DNA from: Auanema rhodensis
Lineage: Eukaryota; Nematoda; Chromadorea; Rhabditida; Rhabditidae
Reading direction: 5' to 3'
Assembly: GCA_964057225.1 (NCBI GenBank)
Contig: OZ059899.1
Coordinates: forward strand, 16,810,501 to 16,874,500
DNA length: 64,000 nucleotides
Part shown: positions 25,722 through 39,438 of the stretch, one piece after another
How the letters are laid out: the number at the start of each line of letters is the position of its first letter
Numbering within the stretch: the first letter of the stretch is position 1
The notes under the pieces: model-generated
The model's database searches: none
What the model was told of the DNA's origin: nothing
Seen by the model: the letters and a program-made list of their open reading frames with translations, nothing else
Made by a program: the position numbers and the translations under genes

Positions 25722-27849
25722 CCTCTCTCTCTCTCTTACTTCTTTTCAGTCACCTGGAGTTTTCCAGAGAGAATTGTTATACGCCAGATAACCTTCTATC
25801 ACCTGGTATTGCTGTCTTTTCATCATCTCAGTCTTTTCTTCTGTTCTCCGTTTTTCTCGACCCCATTCCAGCATTTTCCTTACTCTCCTAATGATTTGCA
25901 TAGACTTTATTACGATATATTAAATATAATACTGAACCATTACCACAATTATAAAAATATTCTTATTGTTTTCTTTATTCTTTTTTATTTTTTTATTATA
26001 TATTATATATTTATTTTCATTTTTTACATGAAATAACTATTATAAAATTTATAAAGGAAAGTATATTCAACTTTGCAATAATTCAAATATTTTTAAAAAA
26101 ATATTTTAATTAACTCAAGTGAAACGTAAATATACTTGAAGATCTATGGCTTTATATTAGAAGATTCAAAATATATTTGTGTTATAAGATCCAAAATATT
26201 TTGCTTATTTCTCGAAAAGCTGACTTAATTTGATGCGACAAGAAGACAACGAGGCCAAGTGCAGTAGCCCAATAACCTATGGTCGAGCAAACAGTCAGTT
26301 ACTTCATGAAATAGCATACAAAATGAAGAGGGTTCTTAATGTTTGTATTAAGAGAGACGAAAAGAGAGGATGAAATAGAAAGAAAGAAAACAAGAAGATG
26401 AAGCAAATGCGAGGAAGAGAGAGCTGCAAAAGAGACAGAAGAATCGGAGAAAAATCTGCTCAAACTCTTAGGCTCTTGTGCTTATTCTACAATGCTGTCT
26501 ATGACAGTCTAAATTCTTCTTTGTCTTCGCTTCTAGACAGCAATTTTCTCATCGTCTGAGAGAATTATATTATAGTTCTATAATAATTTTTATATATTTT
26601 TTGCTATTTGTATGAAATAATAACGATGTAGTGATAGTATAGAACCGGATGTTCAAATATAATTACTATTTCGATGTTACTACTATTAGAACATAATGCA
26701 TTATTTAGAAGGGCTAACCAAATATCCATTGATTTTCATATTATATTTAACATTTTTGTATGATTATACTTATATATAAGTATTCATACAATATTTTATT
26801 CCAAATATTATTTACAGTGTATTTTCTCAATTTTCATTTTAATTAAACTAATTTATTAGATTTATAGCTGAAAATTATAATGTTTTTGGATTATTATATA
26901 AAACTATTGGTTATCAGTATCTCTTTCCTCATTTATAATTATATATTTCTTTGTATATTTGAAGCTTTTCTAGTTTATTAGAAACTATTCTCTAATTCTC
27001 ATTTCTACCAAGTTTACATTAGAAAAGTTACCATCGAATTCATAAACATTTCACTTCAATAATAAATATAAACTAATTTTCTTTTTCTTAATTATTAATA
27101 TTTCATTTTTCTCTCTCTCTTCTAATGTTTTCTTGTCTCTATTGAGCAGTTATCGATAATAATCAACTGCTTTTCTCTTTTTCATATTATAGGATTTGAT
27201 TTTATACACATTTCTCGTGTTTTATCAAGCTACTTCATACATTCATTCATTCATTTGTATGCATATAAGTCACCAAAGTGTCTTTCTCATGTTACTATTC
27301 AAAATATTATTTTTAAATTGTTTATCATATAATGTTTTTCTTAACTAATATTTAAACATTACTTCCAATCTTTTTCAATCAAAATTCTTTTGTTCTTCAA
27401 CTAACTTTACTTTGGAACTTTCAAATCATTGAAAAATATTTTCATTCATCTAGTAATAAGTTATCTTTGTTACATATCTTCATATTGAAAAAGTAGGCCA
27501 TCTGCTGTATAAATCTATTGACAGGGGGTTTTAACGTATTATACGTGCACATCAACTGTATTTTTTCCTTTATAACATAATCTAAAAATAATTTGTATTT
27601 CAATTAAATTTCAATCTTTTTTGTTTTTTTTTTATAATATATTGATAATCATTATTGATTATATAAATATATTTTTCAACTGAATGAAATATATTTATAT
27701 TTCTTATTGATTTTTATTCTTAATCTACATATATGTTTATTACCTATTGAATATTTACTTATTATTTTATTATTAATAAGAAGATTTTTCTTACTTTTCT
27801 TCTTATTGTCTTCGGCATTATTTTATCATTCAGCGTAATAGAACCTAAT
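25511..27849. other. 2.3-kb intergenic region upstream of the MPRIP-like gene
   Basis: Holds the degenerin polyadenylation signal and a CT microsatellite (25684-25736). A purine-rich tract (26340-26460) is followed by a pyrimidine-rich segment containing an inverted repeat TGCTGTCTA/TAGACAGCA (26493-26542). The rest is AT-rich. No coding exon was recognised. Confidence 0.5.
25684..25736. repeat. (CT)n microsatellite
   Basis: Two CT/TC runs separated by a short TTTCCCC interruption, located in the spacer after the degenerin gene. Confidence 0.95.
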
Positions 27850-30800
27850 ATGGTGTCTCTGTGTAATCGATTCGAAGCAAATTGTTTTAACAAAGGAAAA
27901 TGTAAGAATTGTTATAAATCCAAGGATCAACACAGTGCTGAATGTCTTCAAAAAGCAAAGGTAAGCTAAATATTTTGATTACATTATACAAATTGCTCTA
28001 ATATTTTTATTTTTATTCAATACTGACCACTTCAATGTTTCTAAATAATTTTATTCTTTCTATACGAACAATCTATTTTTTGAATATTCAAAATACATTT
28101 TAATACTTGGATTTGAAATAGTCCTCAAGTTTCGATAGTTTTCCAAGGCAAATATTAAACGAAAAGGAGGATGATTGTGTAAAATCCATGACCTCATTTC
28201 GTCTTCACCTTTCGGTTTCTGACAAGAAACCTGTCACTACTGTGTTCTTATTTCATTCTTGTCTTATATACATACATAAATACATATACATATGTATTAT
28301 CGTAATGTTATTTATACAAATATTTTCTAATTTTAAAAATAATTTAATATTTCTTTTAATAAATCTTATTTATACCTCAATTTATATTTTATTTTACATT
28401 CAATGAATATATGTATATGTATATATGCATATAAAGAAATATTTGTAATATATTTCACGAATATTGATTTTGAATCATACGTGAAATGGTGCAGATTATA
28501 CATTTTTTTTCATTGATTCTTCCATATATAATACTTTAAAAAACTTGAAATTCATTATTCATGTCGAATATAAACGAATATATATATACATATCCATATA
28601 TGTATATGTATTTAAGTTTGAGCGTTTTTTTACAAATAACTTAAGAATAAGTTATAATTAATTGAATTTTTTATAATATATGATAATAAATATATATTAT
28701 TTCTTGTTAATATTCTTATATTTATACCTTTTTCTCTGACTATCAACACACAAATATCAATTATATTGGTTGAGAGGCATATCTCTCAATCCACTATTCT
28801 GACCGTCAATCATTTAAGAGAGAAGAAACATGTCAATAGTATTTCACATATAGAACAATCGTAATACAATTAAATTTCTAATATTTCTTTCTCTTCTCCT
28901 GTATTTTGAATGTGCATATGATTTAGATGAACCGTAAGGTTAAAGCTTGTGGTTTCTTATATGTAGCACCACCTAACTTGGATTTCTCTTTGCAATCTCA
29001 TACAGCAAAGGTAAAACTTCAAATTATTCTGCACTATCATTCTGATTTAAGAGATGGCAACGCCGATGGTTTACGCTTTTTGATTCAGGAGAGTTAACTT
29101 ATGCTCTAGATAATAATGTGAGTCATACACTCAGTTCATTTTGAATTCATCGTTTTTACACATTTTAGCCCGAAACCGTTCCTCAATTCACTATTGACAT
29201 GACCAGGTGTCATAGAGTATGTGAAGCCGGTTCCATCACTGGTATGAATTCAATACTAGTATGAAGGAGAAAATTAATTTTCTAGGAAATTCATATTCTA
29301 TTTTGATGGCATTTATGCATGATGATAGGAATACAAATCAACCTGCTATTGTATATGTTAAAGCAGATTCAACTGATGAAATCAGAAGGTAAATCAATAT
29401 TTTGAATGAAAATTAATCTTCATTATATTCAGCTGGCAAAATTTATTAAATGCATTTGCGAAACAAAATACAATTCATGTTCGTCCTCGTCAACATATGG
29501 AAGAGAAATATGAAACTGTTAGTCTACGTTCCTTAAAGTTGTTACATTTTATTTTTATTTTTTAGTTCTCTTCATCAGAACCTGAGAATGAATTAGAAAC
29601 AATTTTATCACCTGCTTCATCTTCTCGATCCTCGTCAATTGATCGAGTTGAAACAGAACGAGAGCCAAGGGATTTACATGGTACTCCACGAAGTGTTAAG
29701 CAAAGAAGAAACACTAAGTAACTAAACAACGTAGGAATACAAAGATAAAACTTTTTTTCAGAGATGATATTAGTAAGAAAGGAGTTAGTAGTACAACAGG
29801 TGTTGCAGTTGTCTCTTCTTCTTCTTCTTCAATAATCAAATGTCAAAGGTATGTTACTGTCTTCTACAACTATATTTCTGAATTTTGAGCCCACCATCAT
29901 CATCTATTGGCAGAATAGATGTAACAACACTCAATACAGGCCCTTGTGAACTTGCTTCTACCAATGTATCATCATGCAACGTACAAGTAAACAACAAATT
30001 TTTTTTAAACGTTCATTGTTTTGTTGAAGCCTTTTCATATTGATACATCTATCGCACATACATTGAGAAAGGGATGGTTGATGTTACGTGGGAAAAGCGA
30101 CAATGAATGGAGTAAACATTGGGTTGTATTAGCTGGGTTATCTCTTAAACTATATAAGTAATCTTAAAATGTATCATTCAATCTTATTTTCAAAAACATT
30201 TCAGAGATGTATGGGATGAGGATTCAATTGAACCGTTGATATCAATTGACTTATCTGAATGTGAAAATGTTTATCCTTCAGCATCCGCCAAAAATTATGG
30301 AATCGAAATCAAAGTAAAACCTCAACACTGCTTTCATTTTTTTAAATTTAACTCAAAAACTTCTTCCTACTATAGAGAAAATAAATGTTTTAGTGTCGTC
30401 GTACCCGATATGTATTGTCTGCGATGACACCAGGTATTCGGGACAGCTGGATTGCGGCTCTGCAACAAAATCGGTATGGCTTGGTGTTTCAGTTTTTGAG
30501 TTCAACAGAACACATTTCAGAAACAATCCATCTCCTACTTATGTGGATACATGTCAATCAAACGAAACAATTAGTTTAGTGGATAGTTCGGATATTCTTG
30601 GAATGCCAGTGGTTTTTCTATTCGAAACTGCCCATGTTTATGCTCGTTTTTCAGAGAAAAAAGCGAATTGCCTATGTTGCACCAGAGTCACATCATTCAA
30701 ATTCAATGATGGATGAAGAATCATCAACAGAAGACGAAGGACTTAATCGAGAACGCGAACGAAGAAGAAACAGAAGTAAACATCTGAGGTTAGTTAATAC

Positions 30801-33800
30801 AAAATGATATAATTAGAAAAGACAAAAACATAATTTCTATTTCAGATCTACATCACATTCCTCAAATGATGGCCCTCACACAAATAATTCCTCATGTACA
30901 AGTAGATCAGGTCGAACACCAAAGAATCGTGAATCTTTGTCACCATCTATAAGACAAAGTCCTGTAACAAAGATTAAAGAACGGGTATCAGATAATAGAA
31001 TGAGGTACAGAGTTGTAAAGAGTTTTTGAAAATTTTCAACATATATTTCAAGGTATCCATCTACTTCATCTGTCGCTTCCTCAATTACTCATTGTGAACC
31101 AACAAATTCGGTAAAAGATTAAAATTTATTTGAAAGAATTGAATTATTAACACCGTAAAAAGAAATTACGGTAATTTTAAGATTTTTTAATCAAGTCTCT
31201 CCTTCCCCCCCCCTTCCCTAATATTATGGGTTTTCTTATTTTTGATATTAAGAAATCAGTATATCTAATGAAGCCCATACCATACAAAAAAAATACTTAA
31301 AATTCTATAACGTACAAGTCCAACATATATAAATTATTAATTTATAAAAACTCAAGAATAATCAGTCGAATTGAAAAAACGGGAGATAAGGACGTTTGCA
31401 TAATTATTGAATAGCCCTAGTCTGAATATCACAGCCAGGGTTTTGTGTTTAGCAGCCAATTATCATTTGAAATTTTTGTTATATTTTATTTTTTATCTTA
31501 TACATCTATCATAGTTTATAAAAATTGTTCTGATTTCGTCTGATGACAAACGGACTATCATGGTTTTCCTCTATTATTTCCTTCCACTTCTAAATCATAC
31601 TTCACAACTTTATTAAATTTATCAAAAACTTCAGTAGTAAGTATATTTATTTTTTAGGTTAAAATCTATTCATTAACAACTGAACCATTATATCAAGATA
31701 GATTACGTAATTTGGAATCACAGGTTAGAAATAGTTTAATAGCTTGTTCTCTGATAACAGTTTGCTTTATTCATAAATATATTTCAACTATTTTTAAATA
31801 ATAAGTAATATGATAAAAAACTTAAAATTAATTTGATCAATAATCTATCTATTATAGGTTTTTTTTAATTTGTAGTCGAATGTAGAATAAAATATGTTTT
31901 ATCTTTAGGTTCAAACTTTACAAGATCAGCTACAAGACACATCTGAAAATTTGGACGCAACAAAAACAGAAAATGACCGTCTTCGATTTGTTTATAGAAC
32001 AAATGATGTAATTATCATTTTTTTTAAATACAAATAATCTTTCTATTTAGATAAATTTGTTAACAGAACTAAGGAACAGCTTAAGCATTTCAGAAGCTGA
32101 AGTGAAAAGAAAGGAACAGGAGATTCGTTCGTTAAGAAAGCAAGTTGATGCCTTCAATGATCATAAGTAAAACATAAAATGAGGCAATTTATATCAATTT
32201 GAATTTAAGTGTTCCCCTTCTATCAAAACATTTACTATCAATAGCTCGTATTCAATTATCCGCATTATATCAACTTGCACGCTCAAAATCAATTGGTACA
32301 CAAGAAATGCTGGAAGAAATTGATCAGTTGAAGTACTATATTCTTATGAAGAAGCTTGAATTAATATATAAATTTAGATATACAATTGAAGATGCCAATC
32401 AAAACGAAGATATCCATTTTATTAGAAAAATACTTGAAGATATGACAATACTTTTTAATCAAGTAATATATAATATTAATAAGATATTATAAGATATGAA
32501 TTGCAGATTGCAAGACAAGTTAATGAAAAACAATTACTACTTTCTGATTCATGGACTATGACTGGAGCTATTTTGGATACTGAAGAAGATTTAGATGTAA
32601 AACAAGACTCAGAATGGGAAGCAGAAGTTATGGCATTACAAGTAATAATTCTATCAAAAACTATTTAAACGAAAATAATTATAGAATGTACATGCATCAG
32701 AAGTTGAATCTCATCGTCTTCAGTACGAACATCAATTGAGAATTATGAGAGAGCGGGTTGAAAAGGAGGAACAGAAAATTGAACTTTTAAACGTTAAAAT
32801 AGAACAGATTACTGTATGTTAAAAAGTTATATTTAATTAAAAAGTATTTACAGTTGAAAGCTGATCAAGATATGGTAGAAGCGAAAAAAACTTTTGAGAA
32901 AATGTTGGAGGAGCAACAACGTGATTTTCATCATGATATCAATTCTTTGAAAGGAAAGTATACAAAGGAATTAGATGAAGAGAAACAGGCAACAAAGTAA
33001 ATAAGCTCATACAAACAATCTCAACCAGATGAAATATTAAGACTGGCCCTTGAAGCTGTACGTCGTGCTCATGAAGAAGAACTGAAACTTGTCAGTGAAA
33101 AACTCGAAAAATCCAAAGTTGGGATGAGCAGAGAAAACGAATCAAAAGCATATCGTCAATCGTAAAATACATTTCATATACGATAACATTCATGAGCTTT
33201 GTAGGCGTCTTATTGATCAAATGAAGGAAGAAATAACTTCTCTCTCCGCATTGTATTCGTTAAAATGTGTGGAAGCATCTCAGTTAGACGAAAAATTGGA
33301 AGCTTTAATGAAAGAGGAAATATCGTGCGTATCAACTTTTTATTTTAAAAACTATGGTGACGTTTTTCAGATCTGGTGTAACTTCAACTTCAGACATCAA
33401 TACATTAGAGAAACAGATTTTGCTGAAAGATCAACTAATTACTGAACAACAGAAAAATATTTCCTATCTGGAAAAACGTCTACAACTTCAAGAAACATCT
33501 GATACACTTAACAGCGGTAATATTTTAATTATTTTCTTATCTCAAATACATTAAAATAATTTAAAAGAATAAAGAAAGAAAGTTATTTATATTTAAAATT
33601 TACTTATGATATCAAGTTCAGGCAATGATTCAACAATAAAGTAAGTTTACAGCATTATCGTGCATGTTTTACATAAACTCAAATCGAGTTTTATGCATGA
33701 AAAAACCCCAATAAAAATCCTTAAGAATAGTTGTTTGTATGATTTAAATAGATCAAACATATTATATAAACATCTGTTCAATGAAAAACCACAGAATTAT

Positions 33801-34156
33801 TTAATCAAACTATTTTGTGTAATAACTTTATGAAATTTATTAAATTGATTTGTAAAATTTTGTTTAGACAAAGAAGATCATTCGCTGGAAGGTTGTTGCG
33901 AGAAACCAGGTTCCATAGTTAAGTATAGGGGTAAAGCAAAGAGTTCAAGGAGAAATGGTCTGTTGCACTTTTTTTTATTAATCATTAGTATTCATCTTTA
34001 GATACTCGATTCTACAGTAACCCAGCTATTCCAACCACAGCTGAAAACATGCAAGAATATATGTTAGATGACTTTAAACGTTCTTTAGCTGTGCCTCCAG
34101 TTAGTGAGCGCCGAAAAATATTTGAAACAATAGTCGCATATCATGCTCCATTTTAA
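27850..34156 (+). CDS. MPRIP: MPRIP/Outspread-like protein: two PH domains plus long coiled coil
   Basis: Probable adaptor linking actomyosin, Rho signalling and myosin phosphatase. The ATG at 27850 gives [18 protein letters not shown], a cysteine-bearing N-terminus very like the opening of vertebrate MPRIP. PH domain 1 is encoded at about 28930-29460 ([21 protein letters not shown], final SWQNLLNAF). A serine-rich linker follows. PH domain 2 is at about 30060-30475 ([25 protein letters not shown]). After a second Ser/Arg-rich linker (30640-31110), coiled-coil segments run to about 33500, then a C-terminus ending [13 protein letters not shown]. The order PH-linker-PH-coiled coil matches MPRIP and Drosophila Outspread. 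The intron near 31110-31660 is unusually long for the window and holds a C9 tract. Its role at actin or myosin is inferred from the family. Confidence 0.85.
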
Positions 34157-34678
34157 AATTTGCTCCAATATCTTTAATGATCTTCAACACTTCCGACGAT
34201 ATACTGCTTAATATACATAAATTCTTATCAAATTTCTACTTAATACCCATTGCTCATATGCAAGTATACCCTTAAACCAGTCATCTTCATTTGCATCATG
34301 TATGGTCTTTCAATTTGTAATATATACATGTACATTCCTTTGTTATGTTTTAAAAACAATAATTAAACCTTTGTTACAAAAAAAAACGATTTATTTACTT
34401 ATAAAAATAAAATACAACAATAAATTTGTGTGATAATACTAATCTTGATATGCTTTCTTGATCAAATCAATTTGATTAACAAAAAATCGTGTTAGTTAAA
34501 GGAATCTTCATGTAATTTGTTTGATGTTTCATTACATAACTACTGAAATATAACATTTGATTATCCAAAACGTTTTTGCTGAGGCTTCACAAATCGTCCA
34601 ATTATGTCAACAGAATGGAGCTGAGACGAGGTTGACTTTTTCTCTATAACTATCTGTCTAAGATAATAAAACTTAATT
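34157..34678. other. Convergent 3' flanks of the MPRIP-like and ZP-domain genes
   Basis: AT-rich spacer between two stop codons on opposite strands. AATAAA-type hexamers occur on both strands near 34390-34425. No other gene was seen. Confidence 0.6.
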
Positions 34679-37600
34679 TCATAGAATACGTTCTTGTTTT
34701 CTGCTGCTCAGTTTTGCGTACAATGCTAGTGAAACAATAAACAAGGCAGCACATACAGAACCTAGACATCCAGCGAGAGCAAATAACCCATTTCGAGAAA
34801 TTGCACAAGAATTACTTTCATTTACTGGAAAAGAATATGTTTACATTACCGTGTTTTATTTTTTACCTGCTGAATTTTGAGTTACAAAATCAAGAGGAGG
34901 TGTTTCATCCAAATCGAAAATCATCAGTTGTCCTGAAATCATAGGCTTTTCTTCAGTAGGTCTAGGAATATTCTGAAGAATATCATCTTCATCATGCAAT
35001 GGTACATCACGACGACGTTTTGAGGACCAATCAACCTGAATAGATGAATAATATGATTAAGATATCATTAAGTAAAATAATACCACGATTTTATCAATCT
35101 TATCACCAGACTTGAATTTTTGAGAACGTACATTCCGCATTGGACGAGTATGATGTAATGGAGTGTTTTTCTGAATTTTATAAAATAATTATTTTCATTT
35201 ATTTAATAAAAAAAATCATTTTATAACTAAACAATAATAAAAATAATCATATACTTTACCTTAATTTGCCTTTTTAGCATTTCGAATCCATCCAAAAGAG
35301 TTTTTCGATCATCAACGGAATCCCTAATATATCAAATATACTAAGTAAGTACTGAAAGACCTTTATCCCAAAAATGGATAAAATATTATTTCAGTTTTAC
35401 TTTTTCAAAATTACTTTAAATTAAAATTACCTGAACATTTTCTGAAGGGAATCTGCAGATAAATCATCAGGTAAATTATTCAACAAATCAGACAAATTTG
35501 GTGGTATTGTAACCTCATCATAATCATTATAATCACCTAAACGAACTATAGTTAATAATCTTTATTTTCTGAAAAAATGGTTTTTTTTAAATATGAAGCA
35601 TATAATTTCCCTCGTTCAATCGTTATAATTTCTCTTTTCACAATGAGAATATGAATAGGAAAAGACGAGTCGTACTCTTCTTTATTTCGATTATTTGACC
35701 TCATTTGAAGAAAGGTAAATTGAGTCGACTACTGGGCAATTGACTCTAAATTATTTGACAAAAACGTCGCAAGTACAGTGAAAACCGGATGTAACTAAAA
35801 TTGAGTTAATATTCTTGTAATCAGACTCATATTTTTGAAATTTCTATTAGCTCATAACAAAATCAAAAAATACTATTAAGTTTCACAAAGCATTTAAAGT
35901 ATGAAAGACACTTACTATGAGACCGACTGAATGAGGGAGAAGTTGTTGTTGAGGACGTTATAACGCTGCTAGTTCTCAGGTCGTCAGCAGTTTCAAAACT
36001 TTGTGATACACTTTCTGATGTCTAAAAAAACTTTCAGATAATATATAAAACTTTATGTGGTACATGTGGAAGTACTGAAGTAGATGAGGAATCGCTGAAC
36101 GCTGGCCCAAAAATTGTAACAGGCTCCGTTTGAAACTCATAATCAACTGCTGGTGTAGCAGAGTTATATGATATTGAATCTGGGCTATACAAGAAGTAGA
36201 ATATTGGAGAAAGTTTATTTATGGTTATATACCTGTGTAGCTTTCGATCCTTGTCATCTACATAATCCGAATAATCATTATTGGAATTTGTTGAGGTTTT
36301 TTCAGATTTAGGAATTTTTCCTTGTGTTGGTTTATCAAAATAATCAATATTGTCTTCGAATGAGGTACTTAGATGCGAAGAAGAAATATCGTCTTCAATA
36401 GTAGCTGCTGCTGGTGCCATAGATGAACAAGCCGGAGGCTATAATGAACACTTTAAAACGCATAAAGCATATATCAAATACAGTGATTCCTTGACACATT
36501 CCTGATTTCTTCATGCACATCTGAATTTGGCAAAAAAACCAAACACCAGGCTTATCAGCAAATTTGAAAACCTGAATTCTCCAATAATAGTTCCATAGAA
36601 TTAAAATTTATACCGAAGATTCCGCATAGGCTCTTTGTAAGTCAGATGAATATCGTATGCCAGTAATCAAAATAGGATCGACAGGACATCTGACATAATG
36701 AAATGAAAAAATATCAAAAAAACTGAAAGTTATACCCATTTGTATCAATAACATCTGCTTTTTTCCCAAAACCATCCGTCACATAACAGTTATTTACCAA
36801 AACTCCGAACATTTCTGTTTTTGTTAGAAATATTTAAAATGTAACCCTAGTTTCTAAAACTTACTATCATTACAATGCCATTGATGAAGAACTCGATCAC
36901 CAACTCTTGCAAATTGGATTGGAGGGCCTGCAGGATTACCTAAACCGAACATAAAGCAGGACTGATAACCAATTAATAGCAAATATTTACCCGCATCTAA
37001 ATCTTCAATTGAACTTCTATGAATGGTATAAGAACATCCTGGTATTCCATGTCTAGCCTCAACTTCTGTAGTTGGAATCATACTGAAAAAATAGTATTCT
37101 GATAACAAAAACCTATTCATATATATACCTAACTCCAAGTTCTGCAGTTAAACCTCGATTAGCTTCTTCGAAAAAGCATTTCACATGAAAAGCTTGATCA
37201 ACTTTAGTAATGAAAAGCTAAAAGAAATTAAGCATTTATTTTATTGAATAACTTTATTACTAACCGGATGAAAGGATACAACAACAGTAATACCATAATA
37301 CATTCCTCTTGGATCAACCTTAAATAGAAAATATTTTGAATTCTTATACGGGTACTACCGATCGTAAGCTCTTCATCCCACAAACTCCAAACTTTAAATC
37401 AAAGTGAGGTTTTTTTGTTCTTTCGGAGACAAAGTTATCTTTATTACATTCCGTAATATCTGCTTTTCCTTTTGCATATATTCTTCCTAATGTATGATTA
37501 AAAATAATAAATATTTATTTTTAAAATTATAATAAACCTGCAAACAATTTCCTTGTTTTCACCCAAATTCGAATTTCATCTTCAAGGCATTCAATATCCG

Positions 37601-37741
37601 GTTCTCCAATAATATCGTTGTCTATGCTTATTGATGAAATTAATTGAATGCACTGAAGAAATAAAAAAAAATACAAAAAAATAGCTTATATAGAATATTT
37701 ACCAAAGTTATAATAAATATTCGTAAATCTAAACGCTGCAT
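34679..37741 (-). CDS. Cuticlin-like zona pellucida (ZP) domain protein, membrane-anchored
   Basis: Secreted or apical extracellular-matrix polymer subunit of the nematode cuticle or apical matrix. The ATG at 37741 begins a signal peptide (MQRLDLRIFIITL). The ZP domain spans roughly 37640-36530. Its features are IECLEDEIRIWV, FGVCGMKS, HVKCFFEE, the ZP-C landmark GIPGCSYTIH, HQWHCND, GVLVNNCYVTDGFG and QIQMCMKKSGMC, with regularly placed cysteines. After a Ser/Thr/Asp-rich linker, a furin-type cleavage site SSKRRRD occurs near 35010-35030. It precedes a C-terminal membrane span (LFALAGCLGSVCAALFIVSLALYA) and a short basic tail (SSRKQERIL). This arrangement is standard for nematode CUT/CUTL proteins, where cleavage releases the polymerising ZP domain. 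The CUTL paralogue is not assigned. It converges with the MPRIP-like gene. Confidence 0.9.
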
Positions 37742-39438
37742 TTTTTGGTAAATTAAACAACGTCGAAGAGATTTATTTTGATTTATTGAAATTCTAACGG
37801 ATAAGCTAGAAGTAATAATCAGCTCTAAACTGAATAAGAATAAAATAAATAAATATTATTTAATTAATAGATTCAGAAGAATATAGAATCCTAAATAGAA
37901 AATCCTGAAAGAGTTACAATTACTTGATATACATATATCTGTTCATTAATATGATCAGTAAATCAATACATAATTATAAATATAAAAACAAAAAGTAATA
38001 TTAAATGTTTTTAGAACAATTTCTAGAAAGGATACATAGAACATGGTTTATTATAAAACATGCGCACTGCTTGACCTGGTCAAAATGACTAGGTAACATA
38101 TAGCTGACATGTAAGGCGAAGATGAGCGAAAGGTTCATATGGAGAGAAAAGGAGGATGCGAAACCTGAGGAACTAGTGAGGTAAGACTAATTATATATTG
38201 AATCGGAGAAGAAGACCGGAATCGAGCTCGGAGGATACTTTTCTATTCAGGAACGAGAGCGAAAGCGTATATATTATGAACAAAATTATAATAGAAAGGA
38301 ATATGACATGGATGGAGAAAACCCTACGAGTGAAATTTATGACAGCCAGCCTAGTATGTAATAATTAATTTCTGTCTAGCTACTTCTACGAAGTGAACTG
38401 GATATTTCGTGAGTCCCTGACTGTAATATGTTCCAAACCAATTATAAAAGATGTTGCAAACCTCAAGTGTCCCTTCGCTGCGGTACGTAGATAGGTCAGC
38501 ATGCTTAGGGTAAGTAAAAACAAATTTATCTTAACTTACAAGAGCTATTCAATTTTGAAAAACAGTGAAAGTGCTAAGTGAATATTCGTTTACATCATCA
38601 TTGAAAGCTTTTAGAGTATTACATGAACCATTTATTAAAAAAATAAACACAAAGAAAACAACAATAAAGCACTTTAAAAAAATAAACCGTTATTCTAACA
38701 TCCTGACAATATGCGGTCAGATAATATATACACATATTTCTACGAACAGTCTGTACAAATAATGTTCTTCTTGGCAGATTACTTTTGTAAGCATTGAATT
38801 GATCAACCAAAAAGGAATTATAGGAAACACACTATATAATGTCGATTAGATAAAACAGACAAGTAAGATATATATCACATAATTTTCTCTTTATGGCCAA
38901 GTATCGAATTATAAAAAAACTTTAGGATGCGTAAAATGGAACAAATCTTGATATTGATAACAAATTCTAACATATGAACATGAAGAATGTAAAATTATTC
39001 TAAATGCACCAAAAAAAATACTGGAGCTAAAGTAGGAGAAAAGCCAAAAAGAACAATAGTTATGAAATCTAAAGCGAAATGATTTTTACCTATATTGGAA
39101 AAAAGAGGCAATTTGAATCATTCACGAGTATATGCTCTATTTAAACAATATTTGTAACCCGGTATATAAGTCAATGCTTTTGGTATAACTCGTGCTGAGT
39201 ATTTTATAAAACTAAAAATCTTCTCATCATTAGATTAGATTATAATAGAATATAAGCGATATCCACTCAAAGCAAGGGGGAATCCAAGAGGACCCGTATG
39301 GTTCAGCAAGCGCGCAGTGCACGACGATGCACAGTACTACATAGAAGTTAACTGCTCGTAATTCTAACCAGTCAAATTAAAACAAGTTGAGCTCCGAAAC
39401 TAAATACTAGATTTACCTTTAAAATAACAATTATTATA
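37742..39438. other. Intergenic region upstream of the ZP-domain gene
   Basis: The purine-rich, GC-richer segment 38090-38300 lies 350-560 bases upstream of the ZP gene start and is the best promoter candidate. A GC-rich patch at 39285-39350 near the MATH/BTB-like gene 3' end contains a small hairpin, GTGCA-CGACGA-TGCAC. No coding exon was recognised. Confidence 0.45.

Noticed and set aside
28611-28626. Fragment resembling part of spliced leader SL1 (AAGTTTGAG)
   Set aside because: Only nine bases match; no donor site or SL RNA secondary structure around it.
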